DNA of 64,000 bases from Lumnitzera littorea. Lineage: Eukaryota > Streptophyta > Magnoliopsida > Myrtales > Combretaceae. This document shows positions 54,141-64,000 of this stretch, one piece after another (position 1 is the first letter of the stretch; every line of letters starts with the position of its first letter). The stretch lies in the NCBI GenBank assembly GCA_024138015.1, contig JAMXBB010000003.1, forward strand, positions 78,596,777-78,660,776, read 5' to 3'. The notes below the pieces were generated by a model, which was given only the letters and a program-made list of their open reading frames with translations, was not told where the DNA came from and ran no database searches. The position numbers and the translations under genes are program-made.

Positions 54141-54982
54141 TAGTCTATTTATTTATTTTAATAGAAATATATAGAATAAGTATAAAATAAATAAGATAAT
54201 ATAATAAAAATAAAAATAAATAAATAGGTTAGTAAACAAAAATTATTTTCACACTTAGAAAAATTGAGTTTTCTAAAAATAAATGAAAATAAATCAATCA
54301 ATTTTCAAATTAGAATCATTTAGAATTTCCAAAAATAAAATCCAACTTAGGACCCCTTATAATTTTTTCTCAAATCAACTCAAAATGGGTAAAAACGTAA
54401 ACTCGATAATTTTTCCAAAATTAAAATCAAACCACCCACTAAAGTTATTTTATAAAAGAACTACGTACATTTGATCCAAATTGCCGGTACGTAGGCACCC
54501 GTATGCAAGTATGGGGCGACTTAAAATATGGAAAGTTTTATTTTTTTTATTTTTAGATATTTATGTAAATTAATCAATTTAGTTGCATGTATCATAATAA
54601 GATTTTTTTTAGAAATTAAAAATGGTATATTTGAAAAGCGAAGTTAAATTTGGAAAGTTAAAAATGGTATCCGTTTAGGGTTTAATAAATTAACCCCTAG
54701 ATCTAGATCTCTAGTTTTTAAAAAACCATATTTATAATTTAGTTTTTTAATCGATAGACCAATAGCTAAGTTATAATCAATCCACCCAATTGGTTATAAC
54801 TTAACCCCTTTTCCCGACTTCAGTCGGGTAGCAACTCCAAATCTTTTCAAGTTGGAAAAAATGATCTTCTTTAAACCCTAGTCAAGGGTCAATATTAAAC
54901 GGGTAGGGTTTAATATTGATCGGTTTAAAGAAGACCTAATTTTATAAAAAAGAACTAGGAGGGTGAAAAACCAGGCTCGACA

Positions 54983-56190
54983 TCCATATATACTTATGTT
55001 TGCAACCAGAATTGCAAGCCATAATTAGGTTTTAGACATTTCTTAGTATAGATTTGCAAGCTCCTTATCTAATTTACTATTCCATCACCTTGTTTATGAC
55101 ATTTGGCGATTGTTTTTATGATTTTGATGCACATTTATGTTAGTTCAATGAGTATTGACTAAAGTTTATTCATATAATCTCTTGTTCATTTGTTCACACC
55201 ATCTTTACTTATTTATTCATGGAGTTTTCAATTATTTTCCCATCTTTTATTGCTATCGTTGTTGATATTATGTGTAGCTAAGTAGATTTTAGTAGGTTTG
55301 TGATTGTTGTAACCTTGTGGTTATGATCTGGGTATGTGTGTTTAAATGGGATTTTGACGATTGGTATTACATTTAGGCTATTTGAGGTGCTTTTTAATGA
55401 AATTTTCAATAGGTTTCCTTATGATTATGAAACCGAGAAGAGATTAGTCCTAAGAAGTGTCCTCAAAAGTTTATGGGGTTTCATGATTATGTGACTGAGA
55501 GGAGATTAATTGTGTAATTCCTAATTTGAGTTACTAAGTTAGTGGAATATTGGTAATAGGTTCTTATGCATATGAGATAAAGAGGAGATTAGGTGTTCCC
55601 CATTGAATTCATAATGTATTATGTAGTCTCAGTAAGTTAGGACAAGTTATGAGTCTAAGAGGAGATTAACCCCATAATTCTTAAGACTAGATTACTTAAC
55701 TCATGACAAGAATTAAGTAATTTAGTTGATCATGTAAGGAAATGAGACCGAGAGGAAATTTCTCACTACATAGTTGAGTAAGGTACCTTACTCGAGATCA
55801 AACTCAAGTGAGTTCCCACAAAACCTAATTAAAAACCATTCATAATATCTTAATGGCAAACCCTCATTGCTATTTTGGAAACATGACACAAGCCTATGCC
55901 CTTAGAATTTGTGTTTGTTGTTAAATTTCATTCTCGTTTAGTTGCATTTATCTTCAACTCACTACTTCTTATTCAGTTAGCCTATATTAGAATAGCAAGT
56001 TAAAATTTGGTACTTAACCAAACCCTTTTCCTTAAGGAAATGACCTAGTGAATATTCACCAATTTTATTACTACAAATGATTCGACACATTGGTCAATTA
56101 AGAGATTGATACTGTTTTGAAACTTTCTATTTATAAAGTGTCTTCAAATCAATCAATTTTTATTCAGTGTTCATGCCGTCTCTTTAGTTT
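54983..56190 (+). mobile_element. Athila-like 5' LTR, 3' half
   Basis: Noncoding sequence leading directly into a primer binding site at 56192, hence the R/U5 part of a 5' LTR. A short motif (ga-ac(c/t)gagaggagatta) recurs five times between 55428 and 55760. The 5' half probably lies before 53097, split off by the Ogre-like LTR. Exact ends not determined. Confidence 0.6.
55428..55760 (+). repeat. Five dispersed copies of an 18-20-bp motif in LTR
   Basis: Copies at 55428, 55491, 55573, 55650 and 55743, consensus tgagaccgagaggagatta, at intervals of 63-93 bp. The intervening sequence is largely unrelated, so this is not a simple tandem repeat. Confidence 0.75.
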
Positions 56191-56191
56191 T

Positions 56192-56209
56192 TGGCATCGT
56201 TGCTAAGGA
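56192..56209 (+). promoter_or_regulatory. Primer binding site of Athila-like element, eroded
   Basis: TGGCATCGTTGCTAAGGA differs from TGGCGCCGTTGCCGGGGA only by transitions (G-to-A and C-to-T). Confidence 0.75.
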
Positions 56210-56570
56210 GAAGGCAACAGTGTTAATATCAGATTATCTAGGGACTCTAAGACTAGGCCTTAGTGTAGTTTTAGTGTCGTGTAGTGCAATTGGTAGCTTA
56301 GTTTAAAGTTTGTTAAATTTAGGTAGTTTAGTTGTTGAAGTTGCAATTTTAATTTGCTTTCTTGTACAATCAAGCTGATTTTATTATTGTGTTATCAATT
56401 TGAGCTAAATTGAAGATAAAGTTTGAAACTTTATTGTTGAATTTGTCCTTAGCTTATTTTTGTCGAGCTATGAAGTGTGCTATTTACATTTTTGCATTGA
56501 AATTTTGTAAGCTGTAGTTTGGCAATTCGATTGGATTTGGAAGGAGTAGAATTAAGATTTATTGTTTTAT

Positions 56571-57860
56571 ATGCCAAGAGGAGTGAGAGATTTAATAGAG
56601 GAATTTGACCTCGAGAATGACCAAATATTTCACCATAGACTTAGAGAAAAAAGGAAAGAGGAATTATCAGAAATGGAAAAAAAAAAAAAAAACTAGAACC
56701 CTTAAATGGAGAAGTTAGAAATGGAAACAATGGACATGGGGGAAATGGTAATGGAAACCGAAATAATCGAGCCTTATGAGAATATTATGTACCAAATTTG
56801 AACAAAGTTGCACCATTAATTACTTGGCTAACCATTCAAGCAAATAATTTTGAGCTTAAACCTACTTTAATTCAAATAATGCAACTTAGTCAATTTGGAA
56901 GACTGTCATCTAAGGATCCCTACAAACAACTTTAAATTTTTTTTGCAATTATGCGCTACAATGAAAACCAATGGGTTTTTCATGATACAACTCGCTTAAG
57001 ATTATTTCCATTTTCTTTACAAGATAAGGCTAGAAGTTGATTGAATTCCTAACCACCCAATTCTATCACTACATGGGATGACTTAGTCTAAAATTTTCTA
57101 TCTTATTTTTTCCTACCAAGTAAAACAATGAGAATGACAAATGAAATTTCTATGTTTAGACAATTTGATAGGGAGTCATTATTTGAGAGTTAGGAAAGGT
57201 TTAAGGAATTGTTAAGGAAGTGTCCTTATCATGGTTTAGCCATGTAGAGTATAGCAAATACCTTTTACAACGGTCTTAGAAATCAAATGAGAATGATGGT
57301 AGATACCGCAAGTAGGGGGGAGTATGATGAATAAAAGTGCTAAAGATGCAAACAACATGTTTGAGCAAATGGCATCACATTCTCATAGTTAGTATTTTGA
57401 GAGAACTCAACCTAAGAGGGTAGTGACTATAGCTCAATTAGAGGAGATAAATCAACTTAAGGAACAAATTACATTGCTTACTTCTCAACTTGTTTAGACA
57501 GAGAGAGCCAACTAAGCTAGTAACCCAGTAGTCATATGTAACCTTATGACTATTGTTGTGTATGTGGTGGAGTAGGGCATTTGAGCACAAACTATCAAGT
57601 TGGAAACCCTTTTGGCCTATTGAAAGACAATCAAGAAGAACAAGTGAATGCATTGGGGAATTTTAATCAAAGAAAAAGAAACTACAACCCTTACTCAAAC
57701 ACCTACAACCCAGGTTGGAGAGATTGTCCAAACTTGTCATGGGAAGGTAACCCAAGAGGAGATTTAATAGAGGTTTTCAAGGACCTAGATATCAAGCTGG
57801 CTAAGGCTAGTCACTACCTCCACCTTTACCTGCACAAGGTTTAAAGGAAGAATCAATAGA
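56571..57860 (+). pseudogene. Athila-like gag (decayed)
   Basis: Starts at ATG 56571 (MPRGVRDLIEEFDLENDQIF), 360 bp after the primer binding site. Later pieces: LTIQANNFELKPTLIQIMQL, RLFPFSLQDKARS (the gag-core box), ITTWDDLV, TNEISMFRQFDRESLFES and RFKELLRKCPYHGL. Then a zinc-knuckle-like CCVCGGVGHLSTNY near 57553-57594, whose last Cys is Tyr, and NALGNFNQRKRNYNPYSNTY with NPGW, a signature of Athila-lineage gag. The open piece 57581-57844 covers the last part. About ten stops or frameshifts overall. Confidence 0.88.
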
Positions 57861-58460
57861 GCAAGTATTAAGGAATTTTATTCAAAGACATAATGCAAAA
57901 ATGAATGCGTAAGAGGCTACTATTAAAGAGATGCACAACTGGCTAATTCAATATTATCTAAACAAACCCATAGGACAACTACCTAGCAATACTGAGCAAA
58001 ACCCAAAAGATCAAGCTAGGACATCTAGTGGAAATGGTAAAGAAGATAGTGTAGGGGAAAAAAAATTTTTCTTTTAGTAAGAAGCAAGTATCTGGAGGTA
58101 AGTACTTGAGTTCAAAGGATTTCGTTGAGGAGCAAGTTAAACCTAACAATGAAGAGATATTTACATCGTCAAAGGAAGAGTCAATGGCTGAGCTTGAAGG
58201 AGATCTTGATAATGGAAGGGAGGAGGATTTTAAGGAGGAAGAAATTGAAGAAGAGGCCCCTAACAATCATGATGTATACAATTTGGAGATAAATCAAATG
58301 ATGGAAATTAGTAAAGAAGAGGATCAAAGAGAAGAAGAAATTAAAGAAGATCCTAGTGAGTGCGAAGATGTTGGAATTAATCATAAGAAGTAAGAATCAA
58401 TAAAGGAAAGTGCAATGAGTTTAGAAGAGAAACCAAATGTTAACAAGCTTAAGATTGTAG
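57861..58460 (+). pseudogene. Athila-like gag-protease linker, acidic
   Basis: Reads EQVLRNFIQRHNAKMN, TSSGNGKEDSV, then a strongly acidic open piece (58106-58393: MSSKDFVEEQVKPNNEEIFT ... EEEIEEEAPNN). Acidic linkers between gag and protease are usual in Athila-lineage elements. One frameshift near 58065 separates the halves. Confidence 0.7.
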
Positions 58461-58915
58461 ACATGGTACTTAAGGAGGAGGGTATTAGTGTTTACCAATT
58501 TATACACAAATTAGGTGATCTAGGAAGATTCACTATACCATGTACCATATTAGATAAGTTTTCCCAATAGTGCTTTTAGATAAAGGAGCATCAAATAATT
58601 ACATGTTGGGGAAAACTATGTAGGAATTAAGATTGAAGAATTTTATAAAGGCAAGCCCATGTTACATCTAAACCTTTGATAGAGGTTGGACTACACCTTT
58701 AAGAGAACTCCACTTCATACCCATTAGAGTTGGACCATGTGACTTCTCAGTTGACTTCATAGTGATGGATATGAAAGATGAGGAGCAACCTTTAGTTTTT
58801 GGGAGATCATTCTCAGTTACTTTGAGAGCTATATTAAACATGAAAGAGAGGGTGATTATCCTCAAAAGTGGAGAAAGAAAGGTGATGCTCCAAGCCAAGG
58901 AACAACTTTAACAAT
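58461..58915 (+). pseudogene. Athila-like aspartic protease (decayed)
   Basis: Reads DMVLKEEGISVYQFIHKLGD and GRFTIPCTI, the LGDPGSFTIPC-like entry into Athila proteases. Next PIVLLDKGASNNYMLGKTM: the DLGAS active-site box is read as DKGAS, Asp kept. Then ELRLKNFIKASPCY, TPLRELHFIPIRVGPCDFSV, DFIVMDMKDEEQPLVFGRSF and VTLRAILNMKERVIIL. The VFGRSF segment matches the ILGRPFLAT-like end of the domain. Two frameshifts. No RT follows. Confidence 0.85.
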
Positions 58916-59102
58916 TAAGGAAGGAGAACGAGGGTTGGATCAAGAGAAAGAGTTTGAATAAGGTAGTCGTATGAGAAAGAAGAAGAATTATAAGAAAGGA
59001 AAATCAAGTATGAGCTGGGGAGTTGAAGGATTTGAGCCTTAAAAGAAGTATGAAGACCTACCTTAAACTTGAACCAAAAAGGCAGGCTATAGGCTTAAAA
59101 AC

Positions 59103-59127
59103 AAGTGCTTGGTGGGAGGCAACCCGA
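59103..59127 (+). other. Post-pol motif typical of Athila-lineage elements
   Basis: The run aagtgcttggt followed by gggaggcaaccc, as at 18908-18934. Confidence 0.7.
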
Positions 59128-59167
59128 CCTATCATCTTTACTCTATGTTTTTATTTGAGTTCATGTC

Positions 59168-60591
59168 TATTGGATATCTTTCATAAATTTCGATGATAAC
59201 AAAAAGAGAAGAACACTAATGAATTAATAAGTGTGCAGGTATTCAAAAAGGTCTTTAGAAAGTTTAAAATTTCAAATTGAGGTGCGTTCAGAGACTCATT
59301 CAAAAGGTCTGAATTAATTAAAAAAGAGACTAGTTTGAAAATTTTCAAAAAGTATTTCAAAAGCTTTTATAAGAAGAATTGATACAGTACTTTAGAGACT
59401 TATTCAGAGACTTCAAAAAAAAGAAGACTAATACTCTTTAGAAGGTTATTTAGAAAGTTGGTCTAAAAAAGTAACATAGAAAATTAATTTATATCATATT
59501 CGAATTCAACAAAGCCTAGCTCCACTAGAATAGGTGTATTAAGGAAATACACTTAATCTCATTTCACTTAAGATAGAATCATGATCCTTGGGGATTATTT
59601 TTGAGCGAATTTATTTTTGATAAATCAAGATATGCACAAGAATGCATAAGGATACGGTTGATTTGGATTTTGTGAAATTTCAAATTTTAAACATAAGGCT
59701 TATCCAAAAATTGCTAATAAAAAACATATCTCTTCAACTTTAAATCAGAAGCTTATTTGGTAGTCATAGATTGATGAATATCTAATATAAACAAAATAAG
59801 GAGAGTTGTTTTTGAATTTCAAATGATCGAGATCTTCTCAAAATATCTAAGGAATTATCTTTAATAAATAACGGTTGGATAAATACAAAAGAAAAGATAA
59901 TCTTCAAATTTTTAGCCATTGGAAGATCTCAATGTAAAAGAGAAAGGATTTAAAACGTCATTTACAACTCTAAAGAAAAGTTTTTGTTGCATAAAAAATC
60001 GTAATCAGATTTAACTTTCTGAAAAGTCATAAAAAGTCTTTTAGATACCTCTTCAAAAAGTTCCACCAAAGTAAACATTACAACAATCATCATTTCTCTT
60101 TTAAGCAAAATTGTTTGAGATTTATATTTTTGTTCCCACTTGAGACAAGTACATTTGTACTTTGTAGTTTTGTATTAGCTTAGATTGTATAGAGGCTAGA
60201 TAGGCAGAGCAGAGTGTTATGAAGTCTATGCATGATAAATGCTTATAATCTTTTCATGATTTAATTTAGTCGATTAAGTGGAACGGCATTAGTGAAATAG
60301 ATTAGGTCCCCAATAGTAGAGCTTGAAGAGAGCAATAGGCAGAAGGCAGAAAGCTAAAGGTTAAAGGCTGAAGGCTAAAGCTCTATAAAATCTCTACCTT
60401 ATATTCTCATACCTTTCTCTTTTAATTTGTTTTATTGATTGTTGTATGTTGAATTATTAAAATATCACTATTCACCATTATAAGTTGTTAAGAGGGGTAA
60501 TTTTATTTTTCTTATATCCAAAAGTTTTCAAAATTCTAAAAATATCAATTCACCCCCCTTCCCCCTACTTAATATCTTATACAAACCAACA
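59168..60591 (+). mobile_element. Copia-like solo LTR with perfect target duplication
   Basis: Starts TATTGG (for TGTTGG) and ends CCAACA. Flanked by atgtc (59163-59167) and atgtc (60592-60596), a perfect 5-bp duplication. 1424 bp, with no primer binding site or coding region. A tail with aattcacccccctt before the end resembles LTR ends of SIRE/Maximus-type Copia elements, which is the basis of the superfamily guess. Confidence 0.85.
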
Positions 60592-60596
60592 ATGTC

Positions 60597-61156
60597 TAAG
60601 CATTTTCAATTTCAAGTCTTTTTAGTTATGTCTCTTTTAATGATACACAGGCACTTGAGAATAAATAAAGAGAATGTTGAATCCATTGATTTAGAGATAC
60701 CGTTAATGAATTTTGAAGGGATTTGAAAAATTTAGAACACACCAAGAAACCAGGGGAGTTCTATTCTAACTTTCTCTTTCGCTTCCCATTGTTTATGCAT
60801 TAAATTATGAGATATATGCATTTGAATTAAAGTTGGAGGTAGGAAAGTTAGACTTAAACATTGAAGTTATGTGATTCTAGATGAGCTTTAATGATTTAAT
60901 TGCATTCTTGATATGTTATCACTTCTATACACTAATAAGATAATTTCTTTCAGAGAAGTTGGATTCATTTTCCTTTATGCTCTGTGTCTTAATTTTTTAG
61001 TATGTTATCATTTATAATTTTTGCATGAAAGAAAGTAGAAAGAAATGATTAGGGCTTTATTTTAAAAGAAGTCCCTTGTCAATAAATCGTGAACATTTCC
61101 CAAAACTTTGTAATCAATTCATTGCATTGTTACTTTATTTAGTTATGCTCAATTTA
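60597..61156 (+). other. 3' untranslated remnant of Athila-like element
   Basis: Noncoding. Contains words (aatccattgattta, caccaagaaaccaggggag) typical of the stretch after pol in Athila-lineage elements. Ends at the TGTAACACC LTR start. Confidence 0.5.
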
Positions 61157-64000
61157 TGTAACACCTTAAGATTTCGAACCTATACGATTATCTTAGGTTC
61201 CGAACTCCTAAATTTAGGATACCGGGTTATGTTATCCGTTTAATTTCAAATGTTACAATAAAGTTAAAAAAGTTAGACAAAGTAATTCAAGTAAACTTAA
61301 TTTCTCAAAATAAGCTATATAAAAATATTAATTTAAAAAAATGTTAATTTATCGCTAAAGCCGATAAACATAAAAAATGTGAAATTCGAGCATTTAGAAT
61401 AGCAAGATATTAGAGATAAGGTATTTAATTTATAAAAATAATAAATGAAGTTAAATTATATATAATATGCATTTATTAACATAGAATACGCATTATATGT
61501 ATTAAATACATATATATAATAATAAATTATTATTAAAATAAGGTAAATTAATATAAAATAATGGAAAATTAATAAGAAAAATGAAAGGGTGAGTCATCCC
61601 GTGATGTGGCAACCTATGATCAATTACAATTGATAAGTCAAAGGGTAAAAAATAAGAAATTGACACTTCATGCTCTGAAAAATCAAGAAAATGACATGTG
61701 TAAGTCATATGTCTAATTTTTATTAATCCTAGTCCATTTGGAAATTATAAATAGGGCATGCAAACTTCAAAAAAAAAAACATTTTGGAAGTTTGAAAATA
61801 TAAGAAAATTAAAGCAAAAACAGGGCATAGATCTAATCTAAAGCGGTTCAATAGGTTACTGGTGTTCAATTGTGGTGGCTATTTAGGGTCAAAGAAAGCA
61901 CTACCAAAGGAGGTGTTCTAATAAGATTGGGTGGCTGGAGAGTAGCCAAAAGTGATCGGTTTAAGTGAACTAAATTTTTGGCTGAAACTTCGTAAATTTT
62001 ATAAAAATAGAAAATGATATTATTTAACTATGAAACTTGGTTTTTTAGAGTTTTTCTATGTGTAGATTAATGTAGTAATTTTATTTTAATTAAATAATTA
62101 TAAAAAATATAAGGTCCTTAAGAAATGACTTTGTTTAGATGAAAATTGAATTAAATTTTAGAAATATTAAATAATGTCCTTTCAAGTTGAAAATTTGTAC
62201 ATAACATACCTAATATATTTATTTAATTGTAGTAATAAGAATTTTTTAAAATAACCATGTTTACTATTAATTGTAATTATTTTGGATAAAACTGGCAATT
62301 ACATTATTTTATTGAATTAATTAGTTTTTAACAAAATCAAAGTATGAACCCTATGTATTATGATTTTTAGAAGTCCATAATGATATTTGGGACACTTGAA
62401 TTTTATCTCATGACTAAATTCATTTATTTGCTTAGTTTTCACTAATTTTAAGTTAAAATCGCTATTTTTGTAAAAATAAATAATAGCTAGTCTAATATAA
62501 TTCATGGTCAATAATTAAACTACATATTTTCATGAGTCTATAGGATTTTTTGTGAAATTAATTGGGCTCATACACTATTTATTATGTATTTTCATGATAA
62601 CAACATATATATTAGCATAATATATAATATAATAATTAGTGCTAATGTGATATTTGTTAAATATGGAAAGGATTAATATTTTTAAGTACACAATGAATGC
62701 TGATCAACTTAGTAAATGAGGAATTTTAGGATTTTTAATTTAGAATTAAGGTTTATTTGAGATTAACGAAGTTATATTAATGTACCATCGAATCGATAAT
62801 TCGAAAGCGTATTTTTGGACATTTGACAATATTAATTAATCATGATTCTTAAGATATCTTAATAGTACTCAAAATAATCATCATGATGATATAAAGTTTA
62901 TTAAAATCAGATAAGAAATTAATAAGATATGATCGAAATAAGCTTAGAAACACAATGGTGAAAATGTATAAGAACTTAGTATTGACCCATAGTTGACTTA
63001 GGGTCTGTATGTATTTTCCTACGTATGATAGGTGAGGAAGGACTACATCATGAAGCTTTAGATTTTATGCAACCATCAAGCTCGTGTAAGTAGATATTTC
63101 TATTTTTATGTAAGTAGACCTATGTTTACTTGACTTATAGTCACTTGTGTTATGAACCGTAATAATGTGTTAGATTAACTGAATACATGATTTTATTGAA
63201 TGTGTGTTGATTGAGTGAAATGTTTCCTCATTTATGACTGATTCATTGATATGTGTTTTTGTTTGGAAAAGTTGGAAACTAAGTTGTTCTTTAAGGTGTT
63301 CACCTAAGTGAACCCTATATAAAAGAATATAATATAAAGTTGAGAAACAAAGTTGGAATTGAGATAGTTGAATTGTTTAAAATGTGTAACTTGTGATTCG
63401 TGCCAAATACTAGGTTATTGTACTATCTACTACATTCATGGCATGGCACAAAAAGACTTATGGGTTGAGTTTCTGAAAGCTTAAACACTATTAAGTTGGC
63501 TTTTGAGTATATAGAACGGCATTGCTCAACTTATTCTAGTCATGATGTATGACCAACTATGTGTTGGATTTTTAAACCACAGTGGGTAGTTTTGTTGGGG
63601 GTTCTACTCCCAAGCAACTCCTTGTTGCCCCAGGTTCTTGGACGTAGAATCCAGATGTCTAGGTATGTCGACTAACCGAATGAAGAATTGGAAAAGTTTA
63701 GGATAGCGGTATCGATGCATGTCATGTGCATGAGCATGGCACGAATTTCCTGCACAAACAGTTTGTATTGGTAACTCGGATTATAAAATTGAGTATCTTA
63801 TAGTATTGATCTAAGTAAATATGTATTGTACTTGTTCTACGTTTTGTTTTATCCACTTTCACTTAGCTCACAAAGAGCTGAAGGAATACCTATGTATCCT
63901 CAGGTTATGAAAAGAATTGACAGGGTAACATTAGTTGGGGGGGAAAAGTCTTTTGAGAGCACTTAAGACGGAGTCAGCCGCTTTTGAAGAAATCTTGCAG
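61157..64000 (+). mobile_element. gypsy LTR of TGTAACACC type, 5' part, runs off window
   Basis: Starts TGTAACACCTTAAGATTTCG, a common start of long Tekay/Del-type gypsy LTRs, continuing with words ggttccgaactcct and ggataccgggtta. A TATA box TATAAATAG lies at 61746-61754. The rest is AT-rich, noncoding. Near 63840-63910 a tail ending in tatcctcaggttatg resembles U5. The LTR end, primer binding site or target duplication are not in view, so solo versus full element is undecided. Confidence 0.65.
61746..61754 (+). promoter_or_regulatory. TATA box in TGTAACACC-type LTR
   Basis: TATAAATAG about 590 bp into the LTR, the expected place for the U3/R promoter. Confidence 0.55.

Larger units (their letters stand above)
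53098..54982 (+). mobile_element. Ogre-like LTR, probably solo (1885 bp)
   Basis: Starts TGTAGACACC and ends CCAGGCTCGACA, exactly the termini seen on the minus strand at 4385-1989. Flanks tctat (53093-53097) and tccat (54983-54987) form a 5-bp duplication with one mismatch. A tRNA-like sequence lies at 53508-53572 and a segment matching the last 170 bp of the 1989-4385 LTR at 54815-54982. No primer binding site follows, so a solo LTR is favoured over a 3' LTR of the Ogre-like element at 34868. Confidence 0.7.
56192..61156 (+). mobile_element. Athila-like element lacking RT, RNase H and integrase
   Basis: Primer binding site, gag and protease are followed within 200 bp by the post-pol motif aagtgcttggtgggaggcaa (59103 onward) that in the copy at 18607 comes after integrase. 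RT to integrase, some 3 kb in full elements, is absent with no insertion in its place. The 3' region is split by a Copia-like solo LTR (59168-60591). No 3' LTR is seen before 61157. Confidence 0.7.

Overview
The window looks like a gene-poor, AT-rich stretch of a flowering-plant nuclear genome, probably a eudicot; I cannot name the species. I found no intact host gene, structural RNA gene or organellar segment. Almost every recognisable stretch belongs to a decayed LTR retrotransposon. Coding parts can be read only across in-frame stops and frameshifts. The decay is dominated by C-to-T and G-to-A changes, as expected of old methylated repeats.

Layout, left to right. 1-4385 is the 5' part of a minus-strand Ogre/Tat-like element (LTR, primer binding site, leader, ORF1-like protein). 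It sits in the RNase H region of a minus-strand chromovirus-like Ty3/gypsy element (4386-11961), whose reverse transcriptase is also split by a 3-kb solo LTR (5124-8087). That gypsy element sits in the 3' LTR of a second minus-strand Ogre-like element (11962-17542), which carries a tandem array of about 50-bp units and a 500-N gap. 18607-25540 holds two Athila-type elements joined tail to tail as a 1-kb-arm inverted repeat: the plus-strand one has an integrase tail and an env-like ORF, the minus-strand one has an LTR followed by primer binding site and gag. 25541-26975 is the 5' end of another minus-strand gypsy copy. 29406-32344 is a long Ogre-like LTR. 32345-34860 is the 3' end of another Athila-like element. 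34868-36790 is the integrase of a plus-strand Ogre-like element whose tandem-repeat 3' region is split by a complete minus-strand gypsy element (37079-43637) and continues to about 44080. 44361-51886 is a complete but old plus-strand gypsy element with a solo LTR nested in its 5' LTR. 53098-54982 is an Ogre-like LTR, probably solo. 55000-61156 is an Athila-like element carrying gag and protease only, interrupted by a Copia-like solo LTR with a perfect target duplication. 61157-64000 is the start of a long LTR of the TGTAACACC type.

The observations most worth pursuing are: (i) a tRNA-like A-box/B-box pair at the same place in the U3 of four Ogre-like LTRs; (ii) a possible internal promoter plus intron ahead of the env-like ORF, with CACGGCCGTG-type palindromes also found in the Athila LTR U3; (iii) the tail-to-tail Athila junction and the shared LTR flanked on both sides by internal sequence; (iv) two dimeric minisatellites in Ogre 3' regions; (v) a gag-protease-only Athila relative; and (vi) a 101-bp perfectly identical block in an otherwise strongly diverged LTR pair. 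Percentages and boundaries were read by eye and are approximate unless an exact terminal motif is quoted.
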